DNA of 59,830 bases from Diphasiastrum complanatum (taxonomy: Eukaryota > Streptophyta > Lycopodiopsida > Lycopodiales > Lycopodiaceae). Under the pieces are notes generated by a model. That model saw only the letters and a program-made list of their open reading frames with translations, was not told the origin of the DNA and ran no database searches. Shown one piece after another: positions 33,700 through 44,800 of the stretch. How positions within the stretch are numbered: position 1 is the stretch's first letter; every line of letters begins with the position of its first letter. Where the stretch lies: positions 1 through 59,830 of the forward strand of contig MU833190.1 in the NCBI GenBank assembly GCA_029204225.1, in the 5' to 3' direction. Both the position numbers and the translations under genes were made by a program.

Positions 33700-34335
33700 A
33701 CGAAGAGGTAGATAAAGTGTCTTGACTTCTTCGATTATCTTCTTGTAGCAACATAGTGATAACTCTGGTAAGAGTTAAATCTGAGTGTGTCATGATGATC
33801 ATCACCCAATTCTCCTATGTAGAGGGCAGACTTGAAAGCCATATCATTATTGTGTCTTGATCGTCTATGACTAATCCGACAATGGCCATCTGTTGCAAGA
33901 GATTCTTAAACTGTTTAATATGATTTTAAAGAGAATCACCATTTGACATCTTGAGTGTGAAGAATTTCCTTTGAAGATGTAACTTAGTAGTTACGTCTCT
34001 CACATCATATAGTGAGCTCAGGATGTCCCAAACTTCTTTCAAAATTTTAGCTTCAGCTATGTGGCCAATTTGAGTATCTGATATATTGAGGATAATAAGC
34101 GCAAAAGCTTTACCATCCTTCGATTTCCATTTTGAGTCTTCAGTGTCGTCTTCAGGTTTCACTTCGATACCTATAACAACATCCCATAACTCATTGGCGA
34201 TTAATGATAATTGGATCCATTCACTTGTCTGCGATAAGACCAGAATTACTTTGAGAATCCATCTGGAACTTAGTTTGTCGATTATATTGATGACGCTAAG
34301 ATGTGGTGATGCCAACAACAGGAAATCAATTCTCT
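33700..34335 (-). pseudogene. Ty1/copia gag (UBN2) fragment
   Basis: The minus-strand frame 33926-34318 contains LWDVVIG, ALIILNISDTQIGHI and LHLQRKFFTLKMSNGDSL, the same gag family as 1065-1535. After a stop it continues leftwards to about 33700. The primer site and LTR (34458-35693) follow upstream, so this is the 5' end of a minus-strand copia whose remainder is missing. Confidence 0.85.
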
Positions 34336-34457
34336 AATACTGAAAAGATGAAAGAAAATAAAGAATATGATATCAATTTGATATCGCGAAAGATATCAAG
34401 TATTAGAGCTTTTCGCTCTGATATCGAAATAGTATTAGGCCTTGGAGAATAATCAAC

Positions 34458-34469
34458 GCTCTGATACCA
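34458..34469 (-). other. Primer binding site
   Basis: GCTCTGATACCA, directly before the LTR starting at 34470. A related GCTCTGATATC occurs about 45 bases to the left. Confidence 0.88.
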
Positions 34470-35693
34470 TGTCGGAAATAGGTGAGAATGAATGGAATGC
34501 GAAAACTTCCTACTTCCAATGCATGACTATGCCTATCAAAACTTGAACAAAGCAGTAGTGATGGAAATGACGTTCAATCTTTAGCAACAAACTTCTGCTA
34601 GATACTAAGTGATTACGTAGCCAAACATAAAGTATTGAATTCTCAGACAATTTTTATCAGTTACAAAAGCAATACAGAGATGCATGCATTCTGACACAAA
34701 TTGAACGCAATAAGAAAATAGTATTGATTCAAAAACAAGATCAGATGCTAATGAGTGCAAGACAATAGCGGATAGAAACTGTGCACTCTGAAGTTGTCTC
34801 TGAGTAACTAAGAATAAGTTTAAAATAAGCAACTCTGCTGATAAGCGATAGCACAATAGCAACTCTTAAATAAATCTCTAAAAGGCTGAGCTAGAATGCT
34901 CAAGAGAGTTCAAGCTTGAAAGCTTGATAGAGAGCTAACAACAATACTTTCTGATTGTGAACAATCTGCTTGATGAGACCGCATGAAACGTCATGTAATA
35001 ACACTCAACTCCACAATTCACAATGTTGATCTTTTGCTTGATCATTGATAATGAGATGTATGAACAACTGATTTATACTAAGTAATTAGGTCGTCAAATG
35101 TGATTGCCAGTTGGCTGGAGTCCGCTGGCATTCATTCAATTCTTCTCCAAAGTTACTTGCTGATAAGCAGTAATTGGTCGTAAACAGTCTGTCTGCATAA
35201 ATGAACGTAAACTGTCATTCTACATAAATGAACGTAAACCGCCACAAGCGAAAAATGCGACACTGCATTTTTTCTCATAATTTTTGACAGGTGAAAAATG
35301 CGAAAAAGACGATACTGCATTTTTGCACGTAATTCTTGACAGACGAAAAATGTGAAAAAGTTGACATTGCATTTTTGCACGTAATTCATGACAGGCGAAA
35401 AATGCGAAAAAGACGACACTACATTTTTACACACAATTCTTGACAGACAAAAATTGCGAAAAAGCCGACACTGTATTTTTACATGAGAATCCTGACAGGC
35501 GACACTGTCGTGTTTGTAGAGAGAGAAAATGCGACACTGTTGTCAAACTCTGTGTATTTCTACAGACTGTGTAAAAACACTTGTAATTCTGTAGACTGTA
35601 TAAAGATATGGGAAAATTCGCAGAACTAGATAAACAGTTGGATGAAGATTAAAAACCGATTAGTCAATTAGTAGGAAAGAGAATAATCCAACA
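34470..35693 (-). repeat. 5' LTR of a minus-strand copia (1.22 kb)
   Basis: The plus strand runs from TGTCGGAAATAGG to AATAATCCAACA, so the LTR itself starts TGTTGGATTATT and ends TTCCGACA. It is homologous to 54754-55579 and, more distantly, 11818-12591. A tandem array (35228-35502) makes it about 400 bases longer than the 54.8-kb copy. Confidence 0.82.
35228..35502. repeat. Tandem array in the LTR, five units of about 55 bp
   Basis: Each unit reads GCGAAAAATGCGAAAAAG, then GACACTGCATTTTT, then ACGTAATTCTTGACAG, with modest divergence. The cysteine-rich open frame across it is a by-product of the repeat. Confidence 0.85.
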
Positions 35694-36835
35694 TTTCTAA
35701 TATATTGAAAACTCTTCGAAAGCCCAACTATATATGTCTTATTCTTACACCAAAGCAAAGAAGAAAATGAATCATGGCTCAGCATTTTTTTTAAAGAATT
35801 TGTACATGAATTTTAATCATCAAATATGGTACAATTTCATATTAAGTACAATGCAATGTTTGTCAATGCGAGATGATATAGACAGACATGAAATTTGAAG
35901 TGCCACATGCATTGCATTGTATCTCTCTTGTTATGTCGTGTTGGCTCATTTGCAAATGAGAAAACTAAATTTCCTCTTTGTGAATGCGAGCCTTGGGAAT
36001 TGAGCTTGCTAGGTCTCATGTGTCCAATCCACATGAAATCGATCATCCTTTTGTATTCATTTCCTCTCTCTCTTTAATTCTAATGGTAATTTCATGAAGC
36101 ATTATATGTGATTTGTGTTTTTATGGCTATATCAACATGAATGCAATGTCCTTCTCTTGATTGTAGCATTGTAATTGCTATTCTCTTGGATTAGGCACAT
36201 GACTCGTCGGTACATGCAACATCATTGATGTTGCTCACTGCTCAGATCGTGGGCTCTTTCCTCTCTCATTAGCTATGAATGATTGGTGGTAATAGTCATC
36301 TCTTCCATCTCAATAGCTATCTGATAGGCGGTAATTGTGTGCTTTTATTCCACCCAATCTAGCATATTCATGTGAGGGCATCTTGCGTAACTCTGCCTTC
36401 AAACGACATAATGCTATTCTGTGGTGTATTCCATTGCAGGTTGTCAAGATTCTTAGTAGTACGAACTGGAATTTTCCTCCCTCCTACTCTCTCTCACTAG
36501 TGTAATGCAAGACCCATATATATCGTAACCGACTTGCTATATGTGCGAGTCATTTAGAGATTTAAGATTCCTATTGGAGGTTGTCTTCATTTTCGGGGCT
36601 ACTTTTGCTTTGTATCATTTTTTGTGTTGACATGCCATGCAAGAAAAAATGATGTTGTTTCATATTCAAATTAGGCTTTTAGATGTTCTCCTTGAAAAAA
36701 GGATGTATATAGATGGTTTTTTTGTATGAGCTTCTTTTCACAAAAGTGTTGTGTTCATTTGTTGCTTATTATTTATAACTAGTACGGTTGAATGGTCATT
36801 TCTCATGTCAAAAATTTGCAAATCTCAAAATACAC
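35694..36835. other. Intergenic, no gene seen
   Basis: A/T-rich with no recognisable coding, RNA gene or repeat structure on either strand. Confidence 0.5.
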
Positions 36836-36837
36836 AA

Positions 36838-37245
36838 CAATGGCAAGACCTTTGTGGTATGCCACAATGTTATTGTTAGAAGGGATCTTTTCTCTAATAT
36901 AATGACAAGCAACCTCATTATACTTAGATCTAGCATGAAAAATAGGATTATGTACTAAAACCTAAAGTAGACATATGAACTTGTGGATTTTTTATCCATC
37001 ACTTACCTATTTTTAATATGAAAATCCATTCAAATTAATATGAGCCCATCATATTCGATGCCAAAGTTCCTAGCTCCCAAAAGATACCTCAAGATTCGCT
37101 TGGCAAGATGTTAATGTCTTATACTAGGACTTTGCATGAATTGGCTGAGTTTTTCAATGGAAAAATTTAGACCAAGTTTAGTATTGACTAAGCACATGAG
37201 ACTTTTGATTAGCTTCCTATAGAGTGTAGTGTCTATTAAAGTTCT
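36838..37245 (-). pseudogene. Ty1/copia RNase H remnant
   Basis: No long open frame exists, but the minus strand reads DTTLYRKLIKSLM and LSQFMQSPS then AKRILRYLLGARNFGIEY (about 37040-37235), and further left HARSKYNEVACHYIREKI (about 36890-36960). These are in RNase H order, with the middle deleted and stops present. It is a decayed minus-strand copia tail. Confidence 0.75.
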
Positions 37246-37256
37246 TCATTTTCCTG

Positions 37257-37330
37257 TAGCTAGCTTAAAAAATGCCACTATTGGAGTTGGAACTAGCTTA
37301 AAAAATGCCACCATTGGAGTTGGAATTGAT
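37257..37330. repeat. Tandem repeat, two units of about 33 bp
   Basis: CTAGCTTAAAAAATGCCACTATTGGAGTTGGAA is duplicated with one difference. The flanking region to about 38150 shows no recognisable gene. Confidence 0.8.
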
Positions 37331-38155
37331 TTACAACTTTTTGTAATCCATGACGTATATAGGTAAACTTTCGTCTATTTTGTTGTTATTGATGTATTTG
37401 ATGAGGCCCATGATAACTTGATGTCACACCATCTAAATAGATCTCTATTGCATTTGAATATCATGTGGTCAATGACATCAACAATGTCTACCTCATTTGA
37501 ATTATCCTATATCTTATTTGAATATTGTATGGCTCACATACATCTCAATTTTCCACCTCTCAACGAATCTCTAGTCTCATTTTCCTCAGCATGTGTCATT
37601 GTGGATCAATCATTATTAACCTGGTAGCTAGATTAGTCATTATGAGCTTGATGAATTTCAAGAATAGTAGTCGGTGCACAATTAGCACCAAAAGTAGGAT
37701 TTTTTTAATGAGTAGATGTATGCATTGTGGATCAATAGGTATATTGCAAACCCTCATGTAACAGATTGAGAGCATGCTCTCCAAGGTAGAGAGACAGAGA
37801 GAGAGATGCACTTACCACAGGCATTGTGGCCAGCCGCTAGAACGGGGGGTGCAATATGTTGTACCCCTGGTATATATAAGCTTCAAAACACTTTCTAGCC
37901 AACTACACTAGTAACACATGCAACGACTATTTGAAAGGCTCTGAAAACCACCAACTGCCATGAATGTGGCCCAACACCAACACACACTGCAATATAATCA
38001 TGGTCAGATTGATATGTAACCGTGGGTTTTGATCTCAGCTCCGAGGGAGCATAGCAGATGCATATTTGAGGAAATGTTTTTGTAGCAAGCTCATGGAGAT
38101 GCACTGCACCTTTGCATCACCGAGGAGTGGTTCACCTAGTTAGTTTGGTGCATGT

Positions 38156-38182
38156 GGAGAGAGAGAGAGAGAGAGAGAGAGA
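38156..38182. repeat. (GA)n microsatellite
   Basis: A GA run upstream of the helicase gene. GA tracts are common in plant core promoters and 5' leaders. A shorter one occurs at 38378-38392. Confidence 0.9.
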
Positions 38183-38281
38183 ATGTAGGGATAAAACGCG
38201 TTTTAGAGTTTTTCATTGGTCCACGTTTGCCCATAAATATGAATGGTAGTTGAAAGGCAGCTGAGATAACACAGTGCTTTA

Positions 38282-38361
38282 GAACCTTCTAGAAAGAGAA
38301 GTTGAGATAACCTTCTAGAAAGAGAAGTTGAGATAACAGAGTGCTTTAGAACCTTCTAGAA
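38282..38361 (+). promoter_or_regulatory. Heat-shock-element-like cluster
   Basis: GAAccTTCtaGAA occurs at 38282-38294 and 38349-38361, both perfect fits to the alternating GAA/TTC heat-shock element. A third copy at 38308-38320 has TAA for the first GAA. The copies sit in a duplicated 26-bp segment (CTTCTAGAAAGAGAAGTTGA plus GATAAC-type text). They lie 450-530 bases upstream of the helicase start codon. Confidence 0.65.
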
Positions 38362-38494
38362 AGAGACGTTTCCTGTGAGAGAGAGAGAGAGAAACGAAGT
38401 GCATTGTAAAACCCTATAATTGTGTGACGGCCGCCTCTCAAACCTTAAACCCTGGAATGCAGGCATCCAATATTTCAACGGGAGATCTGAATTT

Positions 38495-38605
38495 TAAGCC
38501 CGCACCGTTGGATTTCTTAGAAGGTGCCCGAGTTCTGAGTAAAAAGCGTTGGATAGGCAGCACGTGTCCATGCCCTGCATCCAACGAAGCTGGTGGACAC
38601 GTAAA
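38495..38605 (+). promoter_or_regulatory. CCGTTGGAT box and inverted G-box pair
   Basis: CACCGTTGGAT (about 38505) is followed by CACGTGTCC at 38561-38569 and GGACACGT at 38595-38602. ACGTGTCCA and TGGACACGT are perfect inverted arms 23 bases apart. The ACGTG core is the bZIP/bHLH site. ATCCAACGGTG, the complement of the first box, also occurs upstream of the RCD1/SRO gene. Confidence 0.5.
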
Positions 38606-38692
38606 ATTGATAATCAGCGTCCATTAGCTGCCCTTGCTTTTCTCTGCTTTCTCCGCATTGGGGTTGGGGTTTCTGTCACAAAGCAATCGGAG

Positions 38693-38713
38693 ATGGCAGC
38701 AGTCTCGTGTTGA
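38693..38713 (+). CDS. Six-codon upstream ORF (MAAVSC)
   Basis: ATGGCAGCA has a strong plant start context and opens a six-codon frame ending in TGA at 38711-38713, about 95 bases before the helicase ATG. It is in a different frame from the helicase. It could reduce translation, or it could be the true start displaced by an indel or unseen intron, since MAAVS is a common opening of organelle-targeted plant proteins. Confidence 0.35.
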   Translation: MAAVSC

Positions 38714-38808
38714 TCGTTTTGTGTGAGGATTGGGAGTCTGTTTTTCTGCAAGCGGTGCTGCAAGCAGCAATCACGGTGGCGCCACCAAGGAGCCTCTCAA
38801 AGTTCGGG

Positions 38809-41800
38809 ATGTGCAGCCTTTTGCGCATCCCCTCCTTGTCCTTGCCTGCTTCCGCTTCATCCAGAAGCACCTACTCTGCTCCCATTGCGTTTCATGAAGA
38901 CGCTGGTGGCAGCTGCATCCCATTGGTGGCACATTCGGCTTTTCTGGCCCAACACTCATTTGTATCTGCATCTGGATGCAAAATTGAAGCCGCTTCATCT
39001 TCACAAATTGGCATTGTGAGAAGCCTTCAGAATTGGCCCTTATGGAGGCCGCTGCATTCATCAAATCATGCAAGTTACATGACGGCTATGGCAAGGGATG
39101 CGCAGCTGAGAATGATCCATTCTTGTGCGGCAGCTTCTGCGAATGTGGCTGCTGTGGTGGATGAATCGGCAGTGAAACATGGCAGCTTAATGGGGGTGGT
39201 AACTGACAGCGAATCTGAAGAGACCGAGGAAGACGACCATGACAATGAGAGAGATTTGAGCATGGAAAGTGAGGGGCTCACAATTGCATCTTTGGGTTTA
39301 CCCATTGAAATTGTGAATGCCCTATCCAAGAAAGGAATAAAGACCTTGTTCCCTATTCAGGTAGGGCTTTTAAATATGCATTCATCTACTTGTGTTTAGA
39401 GTTTATAATTAAGGGTTTAGGCTTATGACCCTTTTCACTTCAGTCTCTTGAAGTTTTGTATCCCCTTCCTATAGGGCTTAAGGTTTGGAGTTAGGGTTTA
39501 TGACTTAGGGCATTTATGCCCCTTTTCATCTGCCTCAGGTTTATGGTTGATGTTTTTGATCTAGGGTTTGGTGTTATTACCCCTTGCCCTTAGGTCCCTT
39601 GATGGAGCACTGGATTTTAAGGCCACCATCATTGGATTCTAACACGACATTTAGATGTTGCCACACGACTTTATTGTTAATTTTGGCAAAAGTTTCAAGT
39701 CTTAGTTCTTCATGCATGGGTGTAAAATGTGTTGTTTCTTTCAATGCCTTGCATCCATTGTTGTTTCAGTTCATCGTTGTATTCCTTTGTGTTAATGTTG
39801 GTTCTTCAAATGCATTTGTAACGCATTGGTGCAATTCTCAATTTAGCGTATGTGTGGTTGGTATTTATGCCATGCTTTTTCTACAATGGCATGCAATAGA
39901 CCTTCTTTAACGATTGATTGTAACCCAATATTTTTCAATTTTCTTTTGCCTTGACCTTGCTAATTTTTGTTTTCTATGGTTGCTACATAGCTATGTGAAA
40001 ACTATGAGCAATGTTTTTTAGGTTGACCATAACGTATTCAAGTAGCTATGTAGCTTCTATACACACACACGAGTGTGTATATATGTACACAATATATATA
40101 TATATATATATCTATCATAGGTCCCGCGGTACCAGGTCCCGCGGATCCCGGTACCGCGGGACCATATATGGTACCGCGGTACCATATCGGTCGGCGGTAC
40201 CAAATTTTTTTTTTTTTTTTTTGCGAAAATAACACGGGAATTTTTTTTTTTTTTATATTATGGTACCGCCCTGGTACCGCGGATCCCAGGGCGGTACTGT
40301 ACCGGCGGTACCACTGTTAGGGTACCGGCGGTACCATATCGGCGGTACCATACCAGCGGTACCACGGGGTACTATGATATCTATATATATCTCATAGATC
40401 CAGCGGTACCAGGATCCGCGGATCCATACTGGTACTGCGGATCCATGATGATCCGCGGTACCTTAATATATATATATTTTCTAATATATATATTTGTAAA
40501 TTTAAAAAAAAAAAAATTAGTGGGCAATATGGGTATCAGCTTGAAGCTCTTGAGGAGAGTAATGCATTTATGCAGGTTGCCGGTTCTGACGAGAGCGAAC
40601 AGCCAAAGGACCAAGGGGATGCAAAACACCAAAAAGTGTGTTTTGCTCAGGGAGTCGGAAGGCCAAATCATGAAGAGGTCGTTGGGGGGCTTTGGTCCCC
40701 AAACCCACCACCGGGGGGCTACCGCCCTCCGGACCCCCCAGGATGAAACTGTAATCTAGCCGTCTCATAACCATCATGGTCTCATAGTAAACCCTATACT
40801 AACAACCGTGCTCAATAATGGCTTCTCATAACAGAGGCCTTACAGATCTGAGCTCACGGTTAACTAGTGACTTTTAAACTGAGAGGTGCATTATCTAGTT
40901 GTCTAACACATTTTGTAGCTAAAACTACCGGCAACGTGCATAAATGCACTACTCTCGTCAAGAGCTTCAAGTTGATACCCATATTGCCCACTAAATTTTT
41001 AGAAAAAAAAATTATTTTCTTAAAAAATATATTAAAAAATGGTACCGCCTTGGTATTGCGGATTTTTGGGCGGCACCATAATGGCAATACCACCATGATG
41101 GTACCGGCAGTACCATAATGGCGGTACCACAAGGAACTATGATATCTATCTATATAAAGTTATGTGTGGAACCATCATTATGGCTTGGCCACCCACAACC
41201 CCCTTCATCCGAATGAGGTCATGATAACCAAAAACAGCCGTGTTAAAACAACAATGCTCGAACACAGAATTACCAGCAAAGGAAAGATCTACACTAGATA
41301 TGCTAGAGTTACCTGGCGTCTTAAAAGATGCCCCTTTAGCCTTCCGTTTCTTTGGACATTCCTTCGCGACATGACCTGGTTTCATGCAATTAAAGCACAG
41401 ATTGTCGCTTCTGGCTTTCATGAAGGTTTCCTGGTCCAAGGTAGATCTTTTCTTCGTCTTACCCGAACCTGAAGACCCATCTTTCGCCTTATCTTTTGAT
41501 TTCTTTGGAAAGAAAGGCTTCGTACCCTTTACGTCGGGCAAGACACAAGTCTCAGGCTTGGCCACAATACGAGTATCATCGTATATCCTGTCGAAGCAAA
41601 CACCATCCTGGAGGGCAAGAGGCTGGTTCCTCCCGACCTCTAGCCGATAATCTCTTTGCAACCCAAGTATGAAATGCAACTTTACTAGTAAAGGATCTAT
41701 TCTAGTTGCAAAATGAGAATAGATTTCCTGAAATTCTTGTAAATACTGATCCAGGGGTCGGTTCCCCATATGGATCGTCGCATATTGACGATAGAATTCA

Positions 41801-44800
41801 AAACCATCAAGAATAGGAAGGAAGGCTGCCTTAAAGGCCTTACAAAAATCTTTCCAATAGTTTTAAAGGTCGTCGACCCCAATCAGCCATTTGTGGTTGA
41901 AACAGATGCTAGCGACTTTGCAGTAGGTGCCGTGCTAACTCAGGGTGGACGACCAGTTGCGTTCGAGAGTAAAAAACTCGAATCAGCTCAGACTAGGTAC
42001 AATGCCTATGAAAAGGAATTCTTTTCTATAGTCCATGCCCTTAAGAGTTGGAGGCATTATTTGTATGGTGCCAACTTTGAGGTCCTGACAGACCATGAAT
42101 GTCTCAGATACCTTTGCAATCAACCTGAGCTTAGAGGTCGGAAAGCTCGTTGGGCAGAGTTGATGCAAGAGTTTGATATGTCTATCAGATATAGACGGGG
42201 GAAATTCAATACAGTAGCAGATGCCCTTAGCAGAATGCCTATGATAAACGAGCTGAGTTTTACTCAGATTCGTAATGAGTTACTTGAGTCCTTGAGAGGG
42301 AAGTGCCAGCATGATGCATTCTTCTCTACTATCTGGAACTCAGTCCAGAGCAGACAGTTACAGACTCCAGAACCAGTTCCTGGGGCTGGTGCCAGTTCAT
42401 CCAAGAATACGGCAGCTTCCGTTGAGGATGATGATGAGTGCGAGTATACGTCGTCAGATGACGTTGAGGATTCTGAGCCTGTATTACCTAAGCAAACCCA
42501 GTGGTTGAGGGTCAGTTGACTCAAGGATTCAAGTACTTGCTCTATAGAGATAGAGTATTCCATTCAGAGGATTATAGGCAGCAGGTCCTATATGAATGTC
42601 ATGACAATCCTAGTGCGGGACACCCAGGCATACAGAAGACCTATGAGCTTCTTCGTAGGCAATTTTTTTGGCCCAATATGAAAAAGGACGTCCAACAGTA
42701 TGTAACCAGTTGCCAGAAATGTCAAGTAAACAAAGTAGAGCGTTTAAAGGCAGGAGGGTTGTTGCAGCCCTTAGAAATACCAGCTGGTAAATGGGAGAGT
42801 ATCTCCATGGATTTTATAGTAGGCCTGCCTAAAACCCAAAAGGGTAATGATGCTATATGGGTCACAGTTGATCGGACCAAAATGGCTCATTTCATTCCGA
42901 CCAAAACAACCTATAGAGCTCCAGAGTTAGCGAGGTTGTTTGTAGACGAGCTATTTAAATTGTACGGTCTACCTTCCGGCATAGTCAGCGACCGGGACAG
43001 TAAGTTTAGTGGGAATTTTTGGAGGCAGTATTCCATCATCTCCATACTAAACTTAATATGAGTACCACCGACCATCCACAGACGGACGGTCAGACAAAGA
43101 GGGTAAATCAAGTGCTGGAGGATATGCTTCGTGCATAGGTCAGCAAGAAGCAGACTAATTGGGAGGAGTATCTCTCGATATTAGAGTTTGCTTATAACAG
43201 TACCAAACATTCAGCTACGGGATAGAGCCCATTTATGCTGATGTCCGGTTTTCAGCCACGGTCACCCACAGCTGTGGGGTTTAAACAAGAAAAAGTTGAA
43301 GTAGCTAGAAACTTTTTAGAGGACCTAAACCAGATGATAGAACATGCTAAGCGTAGCATCAAGCAGTCCCAGGATCGAGCCAGGCATTATGCAGATCCAC
43401 ACAGACGAGATGTGCAGTTTTCCGCTGGTGAGAAAGTCTACTTGAGAGTCCCAGTTGACTCTAAAACCCTCAAATCAGGAGTGTGTGCTAAGTTGTCTCC
43501 AAGGTTTTGTGGTCCCTTTACCATCAGTAGGAGACTAGGCGAGGTCACCTATGAACTAGAACTCCTACACAATAGTAAGGTTTTTCCAGTCTTTCATGTA
43601 AGTCAGTTACGAAAAGCCTTAACCAGATCAGAAAATCTGGTAGGGGACAGTGTTCTAGTTCTCCCATTGGATCCTCAGCAACCTCCACATGAACCAGAGG
43701 AGATCTTGATAGTAGAGAGACGCAGACTCGTCATACTCTATACCGAGAATATCTGGTCAAGTGGAATGATCAGCCTGTTGAGAATGCCACTTGGGAAAGA
43801 GGCAGCGTCCTTCGCAAGATTTTTCCAGACTTTGTCTTAGAGGACCAAGACGGTTCTTAAGGGGGAGGGAGTGTTACGAGCTCGTGACCAGTGCCGAACC
43901 CTAGAGAACACAGATAGGTCAGATACCACAGTCAGGGTCATGTCCAGCGTACACGACCAACAGGGCAAGACATTGTGAGTAGTGTGCCCTAGCATGGTCC
44001 ATAGCCATGGCGGGCCTAACACAGTCTAGGGACCCTGTCAGCAGGACAGGGCCTCCAGTTGGGTCCCGACGTGCAGTCGGCCACGTCAGTGCCACGTGGC
44101 CGACACTTGGCAGTTGCATGCTACCAGTCCTCACACTGGGCTAGGAGGGGCTTACTCTATATCAGGGAGTAGGCAAGGTTGGGTGGATCAGTTAGTGTTT
44201 GCCCTACTATGGTGTTATTATCTATGACACTCACCCCTTACATCTTGCCACCACGTAAAAGCTTTATCTCGCAAGTACATGACAACTAGATTGATTTTGT
44301 TGTCGTTGGATGAATTGTGCTTGGAAAAGTGCGAATTCCATCGATCCAACCACTGCAAGACCGCTTCCGGGGTTCTATCCTTCTTTTCCCCAACAAAAGC
44401 TTCAGGGCTGAACAAGGGTTGATGCACTAATTGCCTTAATTGCTTCAACTCCTTTAATTCCTGCTGATCTTGATTGTGTTTGGATCGCATATCAACGATC
44501 TGTAGACTGTTGCTGTAGATTGTTTATTGCAAGCAACATAGCATCGGGATCTATGGTAGAGGTAGATGCAGTAACCTCTTTAGCAGGGGACATAGGCTGT
44601 GTGGTAGGATTAGGATCCATTTACAAGAGCAAGAGAGGTGAATTAAGAAAGAGTGATATGATAGAGATCAAAGGCAACTCAAGGAAGGTAAATACAAGAC
44701 TACACTTGCTGTCTCTTCACAAACCAAATGGTATTGTCCATGCTGCCAAAAGGAATAAGAGAAAGCAAGAAGATAGATGCACCATCCACCTCTTCTTCTC

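Noticed and set aside
35153-35434. Cysteine-containing 93-codon minus-strand frame
   Set aside because: It is created by the tandem array inside a copia LTR.
38707-38808. Helicase translation beginning at the GTG of 38707
   Set aside because: Plant nuclear genes rarely start at GTG. The first in-frame ATG is 38809. The open stretch before it is kept as a doubt about the true N-terminus.
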